A DNA stretch of 64,000 nt from Nitrospira defluvii (GCA_000196815.1 FP929003.1:1821501-1885500), one strand, 5' to 3'. Shown: positions 18,170 through 28,400, counted from the stretch's first letter. Made by a program: numbers and translations. Notes: generated by a model not told the origin, from the letters alone.

Positions 18170-20569
18170 ATGAAAACTCTATTGGCTGCAGTTATCGCGC
18201 TTGGCATGAGCATATCGCTTTCAGGCTGTTCCTTCTTCTGTTGGGTTTGCGATATCAGCCGTCCATCCGCTCCTGTCAGAGTTTCTCCGGGGCCTCCTGT
18301 TATCTTTTCTGGAAAGATTGTCTCAACCCTAGGTGGTCCGGTCGATGGCGCCATTGTCGAAGTTAATGGAGCAACAACCAAGTCCGATGGGAATGGTTCA
18401 TTCGCGCTGCCGGTTAGTGTGGGCTCACGCTATATTCTGAACATCCATAAAGATGGATTTGCTCCCCTTTCACGCATCGCGGAAGCTGGTGTTCAGAATC
18501 GAACTTACTCCCTAACTCGGGCAACAGTGGCGGAGGTTGATCCTACCCACGATATTGCCTTTAAAGACGAGTTAAGCATCAAAGGCTGTCAAGGCTCACT
18601 TAGTAGTCGGGCCCAGATTGATTGGAAGTCCGTGCTCATTGGAAGTAATCGGCCTTCCGGCTCTCAACTCGAAGAACTCCGAACATTGTTCAATCAGCCG
18701 AAACAATGTAGCCCTGGCGTGGCAGTTTCAATTTCTGCCAATTCGCTCGTCGATGAAAGCGGAAAGCCACCGTCTGGTCCTGTAAGCCTGTCCCTTGCAA
18801 CCGCGGATCTATATGCACCGGACGGAATGCCTGGTGACTTCACGGTGTTTCTTCCCGCTTCGGATACCGATAGGAGAGTATCTGTGCGAAGAGAGGATGG
18901 AACGGGGCAGTATGCCTTTATGGAGAGTTTTGGCGCCGGATCAATCACCGTGACCGCAGGCGGGAAGCACTATCAGCCAAAGGCAGGCTCTCCCGCAACG
19001 ATGACCATCCCCATCGATCCGGCGAGACTCAATTTCATGAAGGCGCAAGGGAAAGAGCCCGACCCAACCATCCCGATTATGTTTTACGACGAAACACGGG
19101 GATGGTGGTACATAGATGGAGCCGGCACCTTGAATGCCGCTAAAGATGCATACATTGCACAATTGGCTCATTTCTCCTGGGTCAACATCGACCAGGAGAA
19201 GCTTCGCCCACGCTGTCTCAAATTTAGTAGTAATAGCCTGCCGGCCAGTTTTGATCTCGTCATATCGTTTCTCGGCTCAGGCACTCCGGATATCACGAGG
19301 GTCGTCTCGAATCCTAGTGGAGATACTCTCCATGCCGTGACCCGGCTAGCAGAGAATACCAACGTCCGGTTGATCGCCTATCAATCAGGTACGGCTAATG
19401 TAATCACGATGACGCAGGTGATCAACACCGGAGTATGGCCGAGCGGCACCACTCCCGTCCCGTTTCCGGCACTACCCTATAACGAGTGTGTCGATGCGGG
19501 AAGTCTCTATAAAGACTTGGCAGCTGTGAACAAACCCACCCTGACCATCACCCAGTTGGCCCAGGGATTTCTCAGGGCTTCCTGGAACGGGAATTGGACA
19601 AGCGAGGTGGTTCCACATCCCAACGATGGCTACACGTTCGAAGAATCAACCGATGGAGGGGGAACTTGGCATGTGGTGAAGGATGACATCACTCTCGCGA
19701 ATATTTTTGCCACATCCGCTGGATCCGGGGGAATCCAGAATGATCGGGCGTCGAAGAGTGCCCCATCTGCTGATCTCCCTGATTTCGCAAAGAAAAGGGG
19801 GTCCTATCAATACCGTGTAAGGGCCTTCTATGGCGCGCTGCCAGGTGCGGATCCTGCCAATCCTGTCTTCTATAAGGACAGCGATACGGTTTCAGTGAAT
19901 ATTCTGGATTCACGCTTGGTAATTATCAACAACATCAATAGCAATGTGGGTAACTATCAAGATATTAATATTTTGCGGCTACGTATCGCACCAGTCCATG
20001 ACCCTGCTCATCCGGGAACATCCCCTCCAGCGACCGAACTAACGAATGGCAACGACGCGGAGCAGATGCCGGTGGACAGCACTTGTGCAACGACCGCAGC
20101 AGCGGCGACAAGTGCGCCGATCAAGCTGTATGAGATTGGTCCCAATGCCCAAAACATGCCGAATAATCTCATTACAACGCTGAGGGCACCTCATTATGAC
20201 ATTTACATAGAGCTAGGCTGGTGGAAGACCAACGCAGGAACCAGCAACCCCAAGATTTATCCATCTAGCGGCGTGTTTTGCTCAGGTGCAGGTAACTCCT
20301 CAAAGCAACTCTATAATATGGCTGGGGTTACAGTCCCATCACACTACCATCGACGATTTGGGGGGAATAGCGGGTATATCCGGATACAGAATCATTACAC
20401 TGGCGATCTAGTCCTAACAATTACAGGGGATCGCAACAATCCACAGATTACCTCAGCCACCTATACGGATCCGACTACTTCCCAAGCTTTCACGAACATT
20501 ACTCCCCTTCTATCGATCCCTGTGCTTCAGAATCCGTCATCTGTTGATCCCGTTACTGTTCCATATTAA
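18170..20569 (+). CDS. Large lipoprotein with carboxypeptidase-regulatory-like domain
   Basis: A 799-residue protein with a lipoprotein signal (lipobox LSGC, Cys at about residue 20). Residues about 42-110 form a carboxypeptidase-regulatory-like beta sandwich (GKIVSTLGGPVDGAIVEVNG through YILNIHKDGF). A long, mostly beta region follows, resembling large surface proteins; a segment around 450-560 has fibronectin-III-like features (TLTITQLAQGFLRASWNG). ATG 18170 is chosen over 18155 because GGAGG lies 4 bp before it. Base composition is visibly richer in A+T than in the formate cluster. It probably anchors on the membrane as part of the caspase-like operon. Specific function unknown. Confidence 0.7.
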   Translation: MKTLLAAVIALGMSISLSGCSFFCWVCDISRPSAPVRVSPGPPVIFSGKIVSTLGGPVDGAIVEVNGATTKSDGNGSFALPVSVGSRYILNIHKDGFAPLSRIAEAGVQNRTYSLTRATVAEVDPTHDIAFKDELSIKGCQGSLSSRAQIDWKSVLIGSNRPSGSQLEELRTLFNQPKQCSPGVAVSISANSLVDESGKPPSGPVSLSLATADLYAPDGMPGDFTVFLPASDTDRRVSVRREDGTGQYAFMESFGAGSITVTAGGKHYQPKAGSPATMTIPIDPARLNFMKAQGKEPDPTIPIMFYDETRGWWYIDGAGTLNAAKDAYIAQLAHFSWVNIDQEKLRPRCLKFSSNSLPASFDLVISFLGSGTPDITRVVSNPSGDTLHAVTRLAENTNVRLIAYQSGTANVITMTQVINTGVWPSGTTPVPFPALPYNECVDAGSLYKDLAAVNKPTLTITQLAQGFLRASWNGNWTSEVVPHPNDGYTFEESTDGGGTWHVVKDDITLANIFATSAGSGGIQNDRASKSAPSADLPDFAKKRGSYQYRVRAFYGALPGADPANPVFYKDSDTVSVNILDSRLVIINNINSNVGNYQDINILRLRIAPVHDPAHPGTSPPATELTNGNDAEQMPVDSTCATTAAAATSAPIKLYEIGPNAQNMPNNLITTLRAPHYDIYIELGWWKTNAGTSNPKIYPSSGVFCSGAGNSSKQLYNMAGVTVPSHYHRRFGGNSGYIRIQNHYTGDLVLTITGDRNNPQITSATYTDPTTSQAFTNITPLLSIPVLQNPSSVDPVTVPY

Positions 20570-20623
20570 GAAGCAATTTTGAGATAGTCACGCGGTGCAA
20601 CGACTAGACAAAAGATCGAGGTA

Positions 20624-21595
20624 TCACTGGTTCCCACGAATACCAGAGAGAAATCGGCTCTGCTCCAAGGCGCCTTTGCTGACGGTGGTCAGGCCGAAGG
20701 CTGTTTCCGCCCACTGAGCCGGCTGGTCAGGGTTGGCCACGAGCGCGACCCCCCGCATCTGGGCGTGAAAGTTCTTCAGATAACCCTGGCTCTCTTCGAC
20801 AGGTTTCTCTGAAGCCAAGAGGGCATCGAGGGCGCGGGTGCTCGCCACCGCCTTGATGGTTTCGGCACCGAACGGACCGGTGATGCGGAACCCCGAGCGC
20901 GCATGCCTGCCGCCGAATGTGTAGGTCTTATTCGCTTGTACAAAAGCGTCGTCTACAAAAAGGTTCGGGACCAGGTGCACGACCGTGCCGTCTGCCTGGT
21001 AGTAGTCGACTCTTAAGAACGCATCGCGGTTCGAGCGAACGGAAATTTCCAACTCCTCGCCCTCTGTATAGACTTCACCTGCCGGTTTGTTCGTCCAGAG
21101 CTGCAAGTCGAAGGAGGAGCCCTCCGTCAGCACGGGGATCTGCGCCGCGTCCGCAACCTGCTTCGCGGTCGCTTTCTGTTGGATCACTTCATCGAATTTC
21201 ACGGGGCTGATCTTGGCGGTGATCGAGACGCAGATTTCCTGCCCCTTCTGCTCCTGCTTGTCGACGTGGATCTGCTCGAGCAGGCCTGAACTGGCCGTCG
21301 TGATGATGTCATCCTCCAACCGCAAATTTTTCACCGTAGACGTGGATTGCACAAACACTCGATGGGTGCGGACCGCCTGCTCCTGAGCCAGGGCCAGGGC
21401 CGCTCGCTTGGCCAGGGCGGGGGTCTGGTTGTCACCATAACTGTAGCAGCCTGTTCCGGAAACAGTCTCCAGCGGTGGAGTCGCCAAGGCAGATTGGCCC
21501 GGCAGGGCCCAGCTTACGACTACTGCTGCCACAGCAAGCAGAATCCGGCCCCATCGAGGCGTCATGGTGGGGAGGGCTGGTCTTTTCGTGGCCAT
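20624..21595 (-). CDS. Exported DUF4384-type protein, paralogue 1
   Basis: A 323-residue protein with an N-terminal signal peptide (after MATKRP, hydrophobic segment ending ALA). The N-terminal half begins with GTGCYSYGDNQTPALAKRAAL, a stress- or lipoprotein-like domain. The C-terminal half has a DUF4384-like beta domain (ELEISVRSNRDAFLRVDYYQADGTVVHLVPN through GPFGAETIKAVAS). It is clearly paralogous along its whole length to the protein at 38607-39551. Start 21595 is chosen for AAAGGA 10 bp upstream; an in-frame ATG at 21631 would bury the signal. DUF4384 domains often accompany caspase-like and kinase proteins, which fits the neighbours. Role unknown. Confidence 0.75.
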   Translation of the reverse strand: MATKRPALPTMTPRWGRILLAVAAVVVSWALPGQSALATPPLETVSGTGCYSYGDNQTPALAKRAALALAQEQAVRTHRVFVQSTSTVKNLRLEDDIITTASSGLLEQIHVDKQEQKGQEICVSITAKISPVKFDEVIQQKATAKQVADAAQIPVLTEGSSFDLQLWTNKPAGEVYTEGEELEISVRSNRDAFLRVDYYQADGTVVHLVPNLFVDDAFVQANKTYTFGGRHARSGFRITGPFGAETIKAVASTRALDALLASEKPVEESQGYLKNFHAQMRGVALVANPDQPAQWAETAFGLTTVSKGALEQSRFLSGIRGNQ

Positions 21596-21810
21596 GGATT
21601 CATCGTCCTTTATCTTGCCGCAATCGTGCATGTCATGTTCCGAAGTGTGGGATCAGAGGACTTCTGCTTCTCGGCGTGATGCAGCTGCCGCATTCCTGGC
21701 ATGGAATAGGATTGGTATCTTCTTGTCAAGAGCAGCACGTCGAGCGCCTCAGGAAGACTCGCCTCGTTGCATCGGTCTGCACCAGTCCGAGAGGCAACCG
21801 TTTTTCGTTG

Positions 21811-22051
21811 ATACGGCCAGCGCTGTGCCACAGAGAAGAGCGACCAATTCAGCAGTTTCGTGCAAGGGGGACGAGACGGTATGCCACTGCAACCAGGAGG
21901 CCTGATTCCGAGCCCGCTTATGCGAGAGCTTGACGCGGCACCGTCGTCAGGGTTCGCAGTCCACCTCAAGTTTTGCCGCGATCCGTCTCGGACTTCCTGC
22001 CTTCGAGCAGGCGTCTCGACCTGAGAGTTCTCTTCCGGCTGTCGATCCTGA
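21811..22051 (+). pseudogene. Relic 3' end of a TpsA (FHA-like exoprotein) gene
   Basis: The DNA from gccagcgctgtgccacagag onward aligns with the 3' end of the intact TpsA gene at 30065-32803 (its 32560-32800), including the segments encoding QFSSF, QPGDLIPSPL and the final GLPxF...GCRS-like tail. Several small insertions and deletions break the frame, and no N-terminal or repeat region remains upstream. It is therefore the decayed C-terminal piece of a fourth TpsA gene. A copy of the leader region that also precedes the third TpsA gene begins right after it. Confidence 0.75.
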
Positions 22052-22088
22052 GCGGTTGAGGGGTTCTGCCGTGGCATCGCTGGTCGGA

Positions 22089-22377
22089 TGCAGCGGCCTT
22101 CGCAGGCCGGTCGATTGTGGAGAATACGTGCATTTTACGAATGTTATGCCTGTTTAACATTGGCGAAGTGAGGAGCAAAGGCTCCATTCTTTTTTTGAGG
22201 GTTCGATTCGGTTCAAATTAGTTGTCCCTATCTGCCTCAGAGCCTCACTCCTCATCTGTAGCATCTTGCCCAGAGTCGCTCCTGCTCTCCTCTTTGAACA
22301 GTCCCGCGATCGTCTGTTTATCCACTATTTTTCGCAATGCCGACTCTGCTCTTGTGAGGCACGGGTATTGATAGATA
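22089..22377 (+). repeat. Duplicated TpsA upstream (leader) region, copy 1
   Basis: Aligns along its length with 29518-29802, sharing words such as ccttcgcagg, tgtggagaatacgtgcatt, cgaagtga, gcctcagagc and ctgtagcatct. Both copies lie 100-270 bp upstream of a TpsA gene whose start context gagttcccatgga is also shared. It contains no open frame of note and is probably promoter or 5' leader sequence duplicated together with the gene. Confidence 0.65.
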
Positions 22378-22484
22378 AGTTTTCATAAATCTGGCGTGGA
22401 AGTCCGTCTGGGACAACGATGTCGGATCAATCATAGGGCATCAACTCGTGTCGTATGCCTTATCTGGAAGAAAGGAGAGTTCCC

Positions 22485-25271
22485 ATGGATGGGAGCCCAA
22501 GTTCGTTACGACCACTCTTCCTTCTAACAGTGATGACGAGTCTATCCCTGCTGTTCTCGGTGACGGGCAGCGAGGGGCAAACCACCTCGATTACGTCGTC
22601 GGGGTTGGGCACGAAGGTCACTCTGAATGGCGGGGCGCCCGTGCCCACATATGACATTACTGGCGGGACCAGACCCGGTAATGGCACGAACCTTTTCCAT
22701 AGCTTTGGCGACTTCAGTGTCGGTACGCATGACATCGCACGTTTTGGAAATGACTCTGGGCTGCCCACCACGAATATTTTGAGCCGGGTAACAGGAGGAC
22801 AGACCTCGAATATTTATGGGACGATTCAGACAGCAGGGTTTGGAAGTGCGGCCTTGTGGCTGATTAACCCGGCCGGCATCGTGTTCGGCCCCACGGCCTC
22901 GTTGAACGTCGGCGGCTCGGTGCACTTCAGCACGGCCGATTATCTACGGCTGGGAAGCGGTAACGATCGCTTCTATGCAGATTTGGGCAAGACGAGCCAA
23001 TTGACGAGCGCACCGGTCACAGCTTTTTGATTTTTGGGTGAGCGTCCGGCAGGTCCTATTACCGTGCAGGGGGCGACGTTGAACACGCACGAACAAGATC
23101 CTACAGCCCATGAACCTCATAGGGCCCTCTCCCTGGTGGGCGGGAATATCTCCCTGTCCGGAGCGAACCTTAAGGCACCGGGTGGAATTGACCTCGTGAG
23201 TATGGTCGTAGCAGGAGAGGTGCGAACAGGGACTGTCAGCGGAGTCACCCCACCAACCTCAGGGACAATCCGGATGGTTAATTCAGTGGTTTTGACTGGA
23301 GACTCGAGCATTCCCAATTCATCCAGCGGTACTATCGTGATCCGCGGGGGACAGCTTGTCATGGAGCAGTCCACTATTAGTGCTTCCATCGACCCCGGAG
23401 CTGCGTTTCAACAATTCGGTGCCGGCCATATCACCCTCCAGCTGAGTGACACTATTCGTGCGAACGAGAGCCATATTGTCAGTAACGGCGGTGGGTTCAA
23501 CCAAGGCACGGTTGCCCTTGAGGCCGGTCAGGCCATTCGCCTGACCAAGAGCACGGTGGAAGTGGATAATGTGTTTGGTGATCCTGGGACAAACCAGGGT
23601 TTTGTAGCCCTCAGTGCACCGGTGATCAATTTGGACGGAAGCCACGTCAGTACGACGGGGCACATTCCATGCTGTGGGGCTTCTGGGGGAGGGTCGATCG
23701 CCATCCAGGCAAACCAATTCGAGATGAAAAATGGTTCGGAACTGACTACCGTGGGAGCCGTCGAGCCAGGGGGTGGCAATATCGTCATCACTGCCACAAA
23801 AAATGTGAGTATTGACCACAGCAAGATTGATGTGAGTGGTGGCGGGAATGCCTCCCCCTTTGGAAATCCAGGAGGAGACGCTGGCAATATCTCCATCACG
23901 GCAGGCGAGACCGTGCGTCTCAACTTCGCGGAGGTCTTGGCTGAAGGCGCCCCTTCCGGCCCCCGCGCTCCTGGTAATGGCGGAAACATCGTGATCGACT
24001 CCGGGAAGAATTTTGTGAGTCAAGCGAGCACGCTGTCAGCCTATTCCGACAATTTGACTGGCGGGAACATCATGATCCAGTCGCTGGAACAGCTCCGTCT
24101 TGAAGGAGGCCTGGTCAGCACAGCTGGTGCGCAGGGTGGAACAGTGAACATGCAGGCGGGGCAATTCGTTCTGGACAATGCCAGGGTCTCTGCAAAGGGG
24201 GTAGAAGGAGGCGGCAAGATCGCGATTGACGCAACGGACAGCGTGGTCCTACGAAATAGCCCGATCGCTCTCGATGTGAGTGGCAGCAATCCGATACCAA
24301 TACCGGCGGCGGGAGGAGAAGTCACGATCCAGGCCAACCGAGTCGTCATCAACGATAGCGGCATCAATGCCAACGGTATGACTGCCGGAGGGACCGTCGC
24401 CATCAAGGCCAACGAGACGATTCGCATGGATGGGAGCCGTGTTGAGACGGGACTTTCCATTTTAGCTGGGGGTGGGACGGCCGGCAACATCAGTATCCAG
24501 GCTGGTGATTCGGTGCGCCTTGTGAACGGCACGGTTCTAGCTGCTGAGAATAGGACGACCGGGAACGCCGGCAACATCCTGATTGATGGCGGTGGGAATG
24601 TCGTCGTGGACGGAAGCCGGTTGACCGTCGAGGCGAGACGTGGGGAAGCGGGACAGATTCAGGTGTCTGCCGGTGACGCGGTGCGGCTCGTCAACGGGAC
24701 GGTGGTGAGTGCAAATAATCTCCGGCAAGGGCCGGCAGGCCAGATCGTCCTTGATGCCGGGGGCAATGTCCTCGTTGATGGCAGCCTCGTCACGGCGGAG
24801 CCCATCGAAGGTCAGCCCGGACAGATACAAATCAGTGCCGGAGAGGCCGTGCGTGTGCTCAATGGCAGCCGACTGACCGTCAATAATAATGGCATCGGCC
24901 CTGCCGGAATCCTCACCGTCGAGGCTGGCACCAGCGTCGTGGGTGAGAACAGCTCCATCGTGGCTCAAACGGGAGAAGGCCATGGAGGTACGATTCAGAT
25001 CACGGCGCCGGATCGTGTTCGACTGAGAAACAGCATCGTCAGTGCTGGAGTGGGAGGTTCAGCCGCTTCGGTGGGCGGTAGCATCGCGATCACTTCAGAC
25101 ACGGTTCGCGTGGAGAACGGACGGATCGTCAGTAACGCCAGCAACGGTTCCGGGGGCAGCATCACGATTCAGACGAATGAGTTCCGCCCCGATGCGGCGA
25201 GTATCGTGGAGGCTCAGTCGCTCAGTGGGGGCGGGACCAACGGCACGGTGACGATTCAGCCGTTGCCGTAA
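22485..25271 (+). pseudogene. TpsA-type exoprotein 1 (filamentous haemagglutinin family), interrupted by one TGA codon
   Basis: A two-partner secretion exoprotein gene of about 928 codons. The signal peptide is followed by the secretion (haemagglutination-activity) domain with INPAGIVFGPTASLNVGG, near-identical to the paralogues at 25425 and 30065. A single in-frame TGA at 23028-23030 replaces the Gly codon (GGG or GGA) found at this place in both paralogues. The frame then stays open for 747 codons of beta-helix repeats. Five exact 56-residue units occupy 24315-25154. It lacks the Cys-containing C-terminal domain of its paralogues. Start: AAAGGAG 8 bp before ATG. As read, only a 181-residue truncated product would be made. 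A sequencing error or a very recent mutation are both possible. Confidence 0.85.
24315..25154 (+). repeat. Five tandem 168-bp repeat units in TpsA 1
   Basis: Units start at 24315, 24483, 24651, 24819 and 24987. Each encodes exactly 56 residues with the pattern G-x-I-x-I/V-x-A ... V-R-L-V-N-G ... A-G-x-I-x-I ... V-x-G-S. Spacing is constant with no indels. The pattern fits two to three rungs of a right-handed beta helix per unit. Confidence 0.75.
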
Positions 25272-25424
25272 TGCGGTGGTTGACACCAAGGGTAAGCATA
25301 CGGTGGCAGGGTGACCGCCTCGATTTTCTGGTCTGCCTCGTGATTGCCAACTGAAGCTCATCCAGAGATGAAGAAAACCCCACGGGGGAAAGGAGTTCCT
25401 GCGAGATCTAGAAGGAAGACTGCC

Positions 25425-28400
25425 ATGGACAGGCGGTGGTATGTCATGCGATCGGTGTGGTTGCTGAGCGTCCAGATCGGGCTGTTGTTGTGGGTGTCGC
25501 TGAGCCAGGCGCAGACCACGTCGATTACATCGTCGGGTCTGGGCACGAAGGTCACCCTGAATGGTGCGGCGCCCGTGCCCACATATGACATTACCGGGGG
25601 AACCAGACCGGGCAATGGCACGAACCTTTTCCATAGCTTTGGCGACTTCAGTGTCGGTACGCATGACATTGCACGCTTTGGAAATGACTCTGGGCTGCTC
25701 ACCACGAATATTCTCAGTCGGGTGACGGGAGGCCAGCCTTCGAACATCTTCGGAACGGTTCAGACAGCCGGGTTTGGAACCGCAGCCTTGTGGTTGATTA
25801 ACCCGGCGGGCATCGTGTTCGGTCCCACGGCCTCGCTCAATGTCGGTGGCTCGGTGCACTTCAGCACAGCGGACTATCTGCGGCTCGGCAGCGGCAATGA
25901 TCGCTTCTATGCGGATTTGGGCAAAACGAGCCAACTGACGAGCGCTCCGGTAACGGCATTTGGGTTTTTGGGTGAGCGTCCGGCAGGTCCTATTACTGTG
26001 CAAGCGGGAAATCCGCTTGCCGTCAGTGAAGGAAAGGCGATTTCCCTGATAGGCGGAGATATCTCAATCACAGGAAGGACTCTTTCCGCCCCAGGCGGAC
26101 AGATAAATGTTGCGAGTGTGAAATCCGCGGCAGAAGCCTTCTTGAACCCTGTGGGGCAATCTCCGGGCCTCGATGTGGTGGCATCCGGTCAAACCAGGAG
26201 TGGGACGCAGCCAACAACGGCGGAAGGTACTGTGTTGATCAGAGGGGGGGCACTGGTGGGAACAGTCACGCTTGGAAACAATGCCGTGTTAAAGGCGGAT
26301 GCTGTTTCAGGAGGCAAGGCTGGCAACATCGACATCGAGGCCAAAACGCTGAATATAACTCCGGGAACCCTCATTTCAGCTGCTACGCGTGAAGCTACTA
26401 TAGATGGAAATTCGTTAATAATTAGCGCGAGCGATCATGTCAGCATGTCAGGCGCTTCGATCTTTAGCCGCACAACTGATTCCGGTGATACTGGCAATAT
26501 CTCAATTACGGCTCCCGCCCTCTCTATGGACTCAGCTGCGAGCATTTCAGTGAACACTACAGCGCGCGGCACTGCCGGCGCCATCACAATAGGTGTTGAT
26601 CTGCTGACCATGACCAATGGAGGAGCGCTTTCAAGTACCAGTAGTAGTCTAGGCGGGGCGGCTGGGTCAGGGGGACAAATTCTCATTCAGGGTCGAAGTG
26701 GAGAAGGAAGTTATGCCCAGAGCGTCAATCTTGACAATAGCACCATCAGCACTTCAGCGAATGCGGGCCCAGGGGGAGCCATTGAGATCAAGGCGGGCAA
26801 CATAGATCTGCGCAATGGCACCACGGTCTCGGCCACCACTCAGGGGATTAACAATGCGGGCAATATCATGCTTACCTCCGATGACAATATTGTCATCACA
26901 AATAGCACTGTTTCGACATCTGCCACCCAAGCGACAGGTGGAAACATTATACTCACGGCGCCGAATATGGTGTGGCTCAATGGTGGGGCTCTTCAGAGCG
27001 ACATCACAGATGCAAATACGGCCGGAACTGGGGGGGGCATTCACATCCAGGCAAATGACGTGCGCGTGGAAGCTGCAGCGACCATTACGGCATCTTTATC
27101 ATGTACGGCGGGTTCGTCATGCGCCGGGAAGGCCGGCGACATCTCAATTATGGCCGGATCGCTCTCTATAAATTCGGGTGCGGCCCTTTCAGCAAACACT
27201 AGAGGGCAAGGAAACGCGGGCAACATCTCAATCACGGCGAGTGATCTCGTTACTATCTATGGCTCGGGTTCTAAGTTGGCAACTGAAACGACGGCTGGTG
27301 GCGCTGCCGGCGCCATCACCATGAATGTGAATCAGTTGACCATGACCAATGGGGGAGAGATTTCGAGTACTAGTAGAAGTCTAGGGGGGTCGGCTGGATC
27401 AGGGGGACAAATTCTCATTCAAGGTCAAGGTGGAAAAGGAACTTACTCCCAAAGTGTCAGTTTGGACAAAAGTAGCATCAAGACTTCAGCGAATGCGGGC
27501 CCGGGGGGAACCATTGAGATCAGAGGAAGCAATATAGAGCTGCGCAATGGCAGCAACGTAAAGGCCAGCACTCTGGGGACGAATGATGCTGGTGGTATCA
27601 CACTGACATCGTCCGACAATATTGCCATTACAAATAGTACTGTTGAAACTTCGGCCATCAGAGGGTCGGGCGGAAATATTACGCTTACGGCTCCGGATAC
27701 GATCAGGGTTACAAATGCGCAGCTCACAAGCTCAGTAGGTGGCTCAAGCGAGTCCGATGCAGGTAACATCCGTATCAATACCATTCACCCTCAGTTTGTC
27801 ATAGTCAGCAATTCCGAGATAAGCGCCAACGCAAATGAGGGAAAGGGCGGCAACATCTTCATTATTCCTCAGTATCAAGTGATTCAGGGAAATACTCGGT
27901 TGCTGGCCAAGGCGGGTGCGGGCATCGGTGGAAAGATTGATGTCATCGCATCGAGAGCTGTGTTAATCGAGCCTGGCAGTGAACTCAATGCTTCAGCGGG
28001 ACCAGCGGGGATCGATGGACAGGTCAATATCCAGGCGCCAATTCAGCAACTTGCCGGCGCCATTGCGCCGTTACCGCAAGCCTTTGCGGTGGCGACCAAT
28101 CTCTACGGCCAGCGTTGTGCCGCAGAGAAGGGGGGCCAATTCAGCAGTTTCGTGCAAGGCGCAAGGGACGGCGTGCCACCGCAGCCAGGAGATCTAATGA
28201 TGAGTCCTGTGTTGGACTTCGACGAAACTACCACCTGGTTAGTGCCTGAGCGGGGTTCGTCGCTCTCTGAAGTGTCAAGCATTGCGGGCAATAAGGCTAC
28301 CGAGGCTCTGGTCAACATACGAAATGTCAGTCCAACCCATCTTCAACTATGGCCCGAGGATCGTGCGGGGGTGTTTCATGTATCTGATGCTTGTCAGTAG
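25425..28400 (+). CDS. TpsA-type exoprotein 2 (filamentous haemagglutinin family)
   Basis: A 991-residue exported adhesin-like protein. Signal peptide (WLLSVQIGLLLWVSLSQA), then a TPS secretion domain of about 200 residues containing INPAGIVFGPTASLNVGG. Next is a long Gly/Asn/Thr-rich beta-helix region with a gapless 133-residue internal duplication (26568-26966 and 27300-27698). A C-terminal domain (AIAPLPQAFAVATNLYGQRC) shared with TpsA 3 follows, then a unique tail ending DACQ. ATG 25425 has GAAGGAAG 6 bp upstream; the longer frame from 25344 would precede the signal peptide. It is expected to cross the outer membrane through the TpsB at 32846. The first 180 residues are nearly identical to TpsA 1. 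Confidence 0.9.
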   Translation: MDRRWYVMRSVWLLSVQIGLLLWVSLSQAQTTSITSSGLGTKVTLNGAAPVPTYDITGGTRPGNGTNLFHSFGDFSVGTHDIARFGNDSGLLTTNILSRVTGGQPSNIFGTVQTAGFGTAALWLINPAGIVFGPTASLNVGGSVHFSTADYLRLGSGNDRFYADLGKTSQLTSAPVTAFGFLGERPAGPITVQAGNPLAVSEGKAISLIGGDISITGRTLSAPGGQINVASVKSAAEAFLNPVGQSPGLDVVASGQTRSGTQPTTAEGTVLIRGGALVGTVTLGNNAVLKADAVSGGKAGNIDIEAKTLNITPGTLISAATREATIDGNSLIISASDHVSMSGASIFSRTTDSGDTGNISITAPALSMDSAASISVNTTARGTAGAITIGVDLLTMTNGGALSSTSSSLGGAAGSGGQILIQGRSGEGSYAQSVNLDNSTISTSANAGPGGAIEIKAGNIDLRNGTTVSATTQGINNAGNIMLTSDDNIVITNSTVSTSATQATGGNIILTAPNMVWLNGGALQSDITDANTAGTGGGIHIQANDVRVEAAATITASLSCTAGSSCAGKAGDISIMAGSLSINSGAALSANTRGQGNAGNISITASDLVTIYGSGSKLATETTAGGAAGAITMNVNQLTMTNGGEISSTSRSLGGSAGSGGQILIQGQGGKGTYSQSVSLDKSSIKTSANAGPGGTIEIRGSNIELRNGSNVKASTLGTNDAGGITLTSSDNIAITNSTVETSAIRGSGGNITLTAPDTIRVTNAQLTSSVGGSSESDAGNIRINTIHPQFVIVSNSEISANANEGKGGNIFIIPQYQVIQGNTRLLAKAGAGIGGKIDVIASRAVLIEPGSELNASAGPAGIDGQVNIQAPIQQLAGAIAPLPQAFAVATNLYGQRCAAEKGGQFSSFVQGARDGVPPQPGDLMMSPVLDFDETTTWLVPERGSSLSEVSSIAGNKATEALVNIRNVSPTHLQLWPEDRAGVFHVSDACQ
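26568..27698 (+). repeat. Internal duplication in TpsA 2
   Basis: 26568-26966 and 27300-27698 encode gapless 133-residue copies (G-x-A-G-A-I-T start, then LTMTNGG, GGQILIQG, SANAGPGG, and LTAP at the end), offset by exactly 732 bp. A different 111-residue segment lies between them. This is consistent with recombinational expansion of the beta-helix stalk. Confidence 0.75.

Noticed and set aside
21632-21810. Small genes between the DUF4384-type gene and the TpsA relic
   Set aside because: Overlapping short frames on both strands, none with a start signal or domain.
23028-23030. TGA in TpsA 1 as a selenocysteine codon
   Set aside because: Paralogues have Gly here, not Cys; the formate dehydrogenase in the same window uses Cys; no SECIS-type hairpin is evident.
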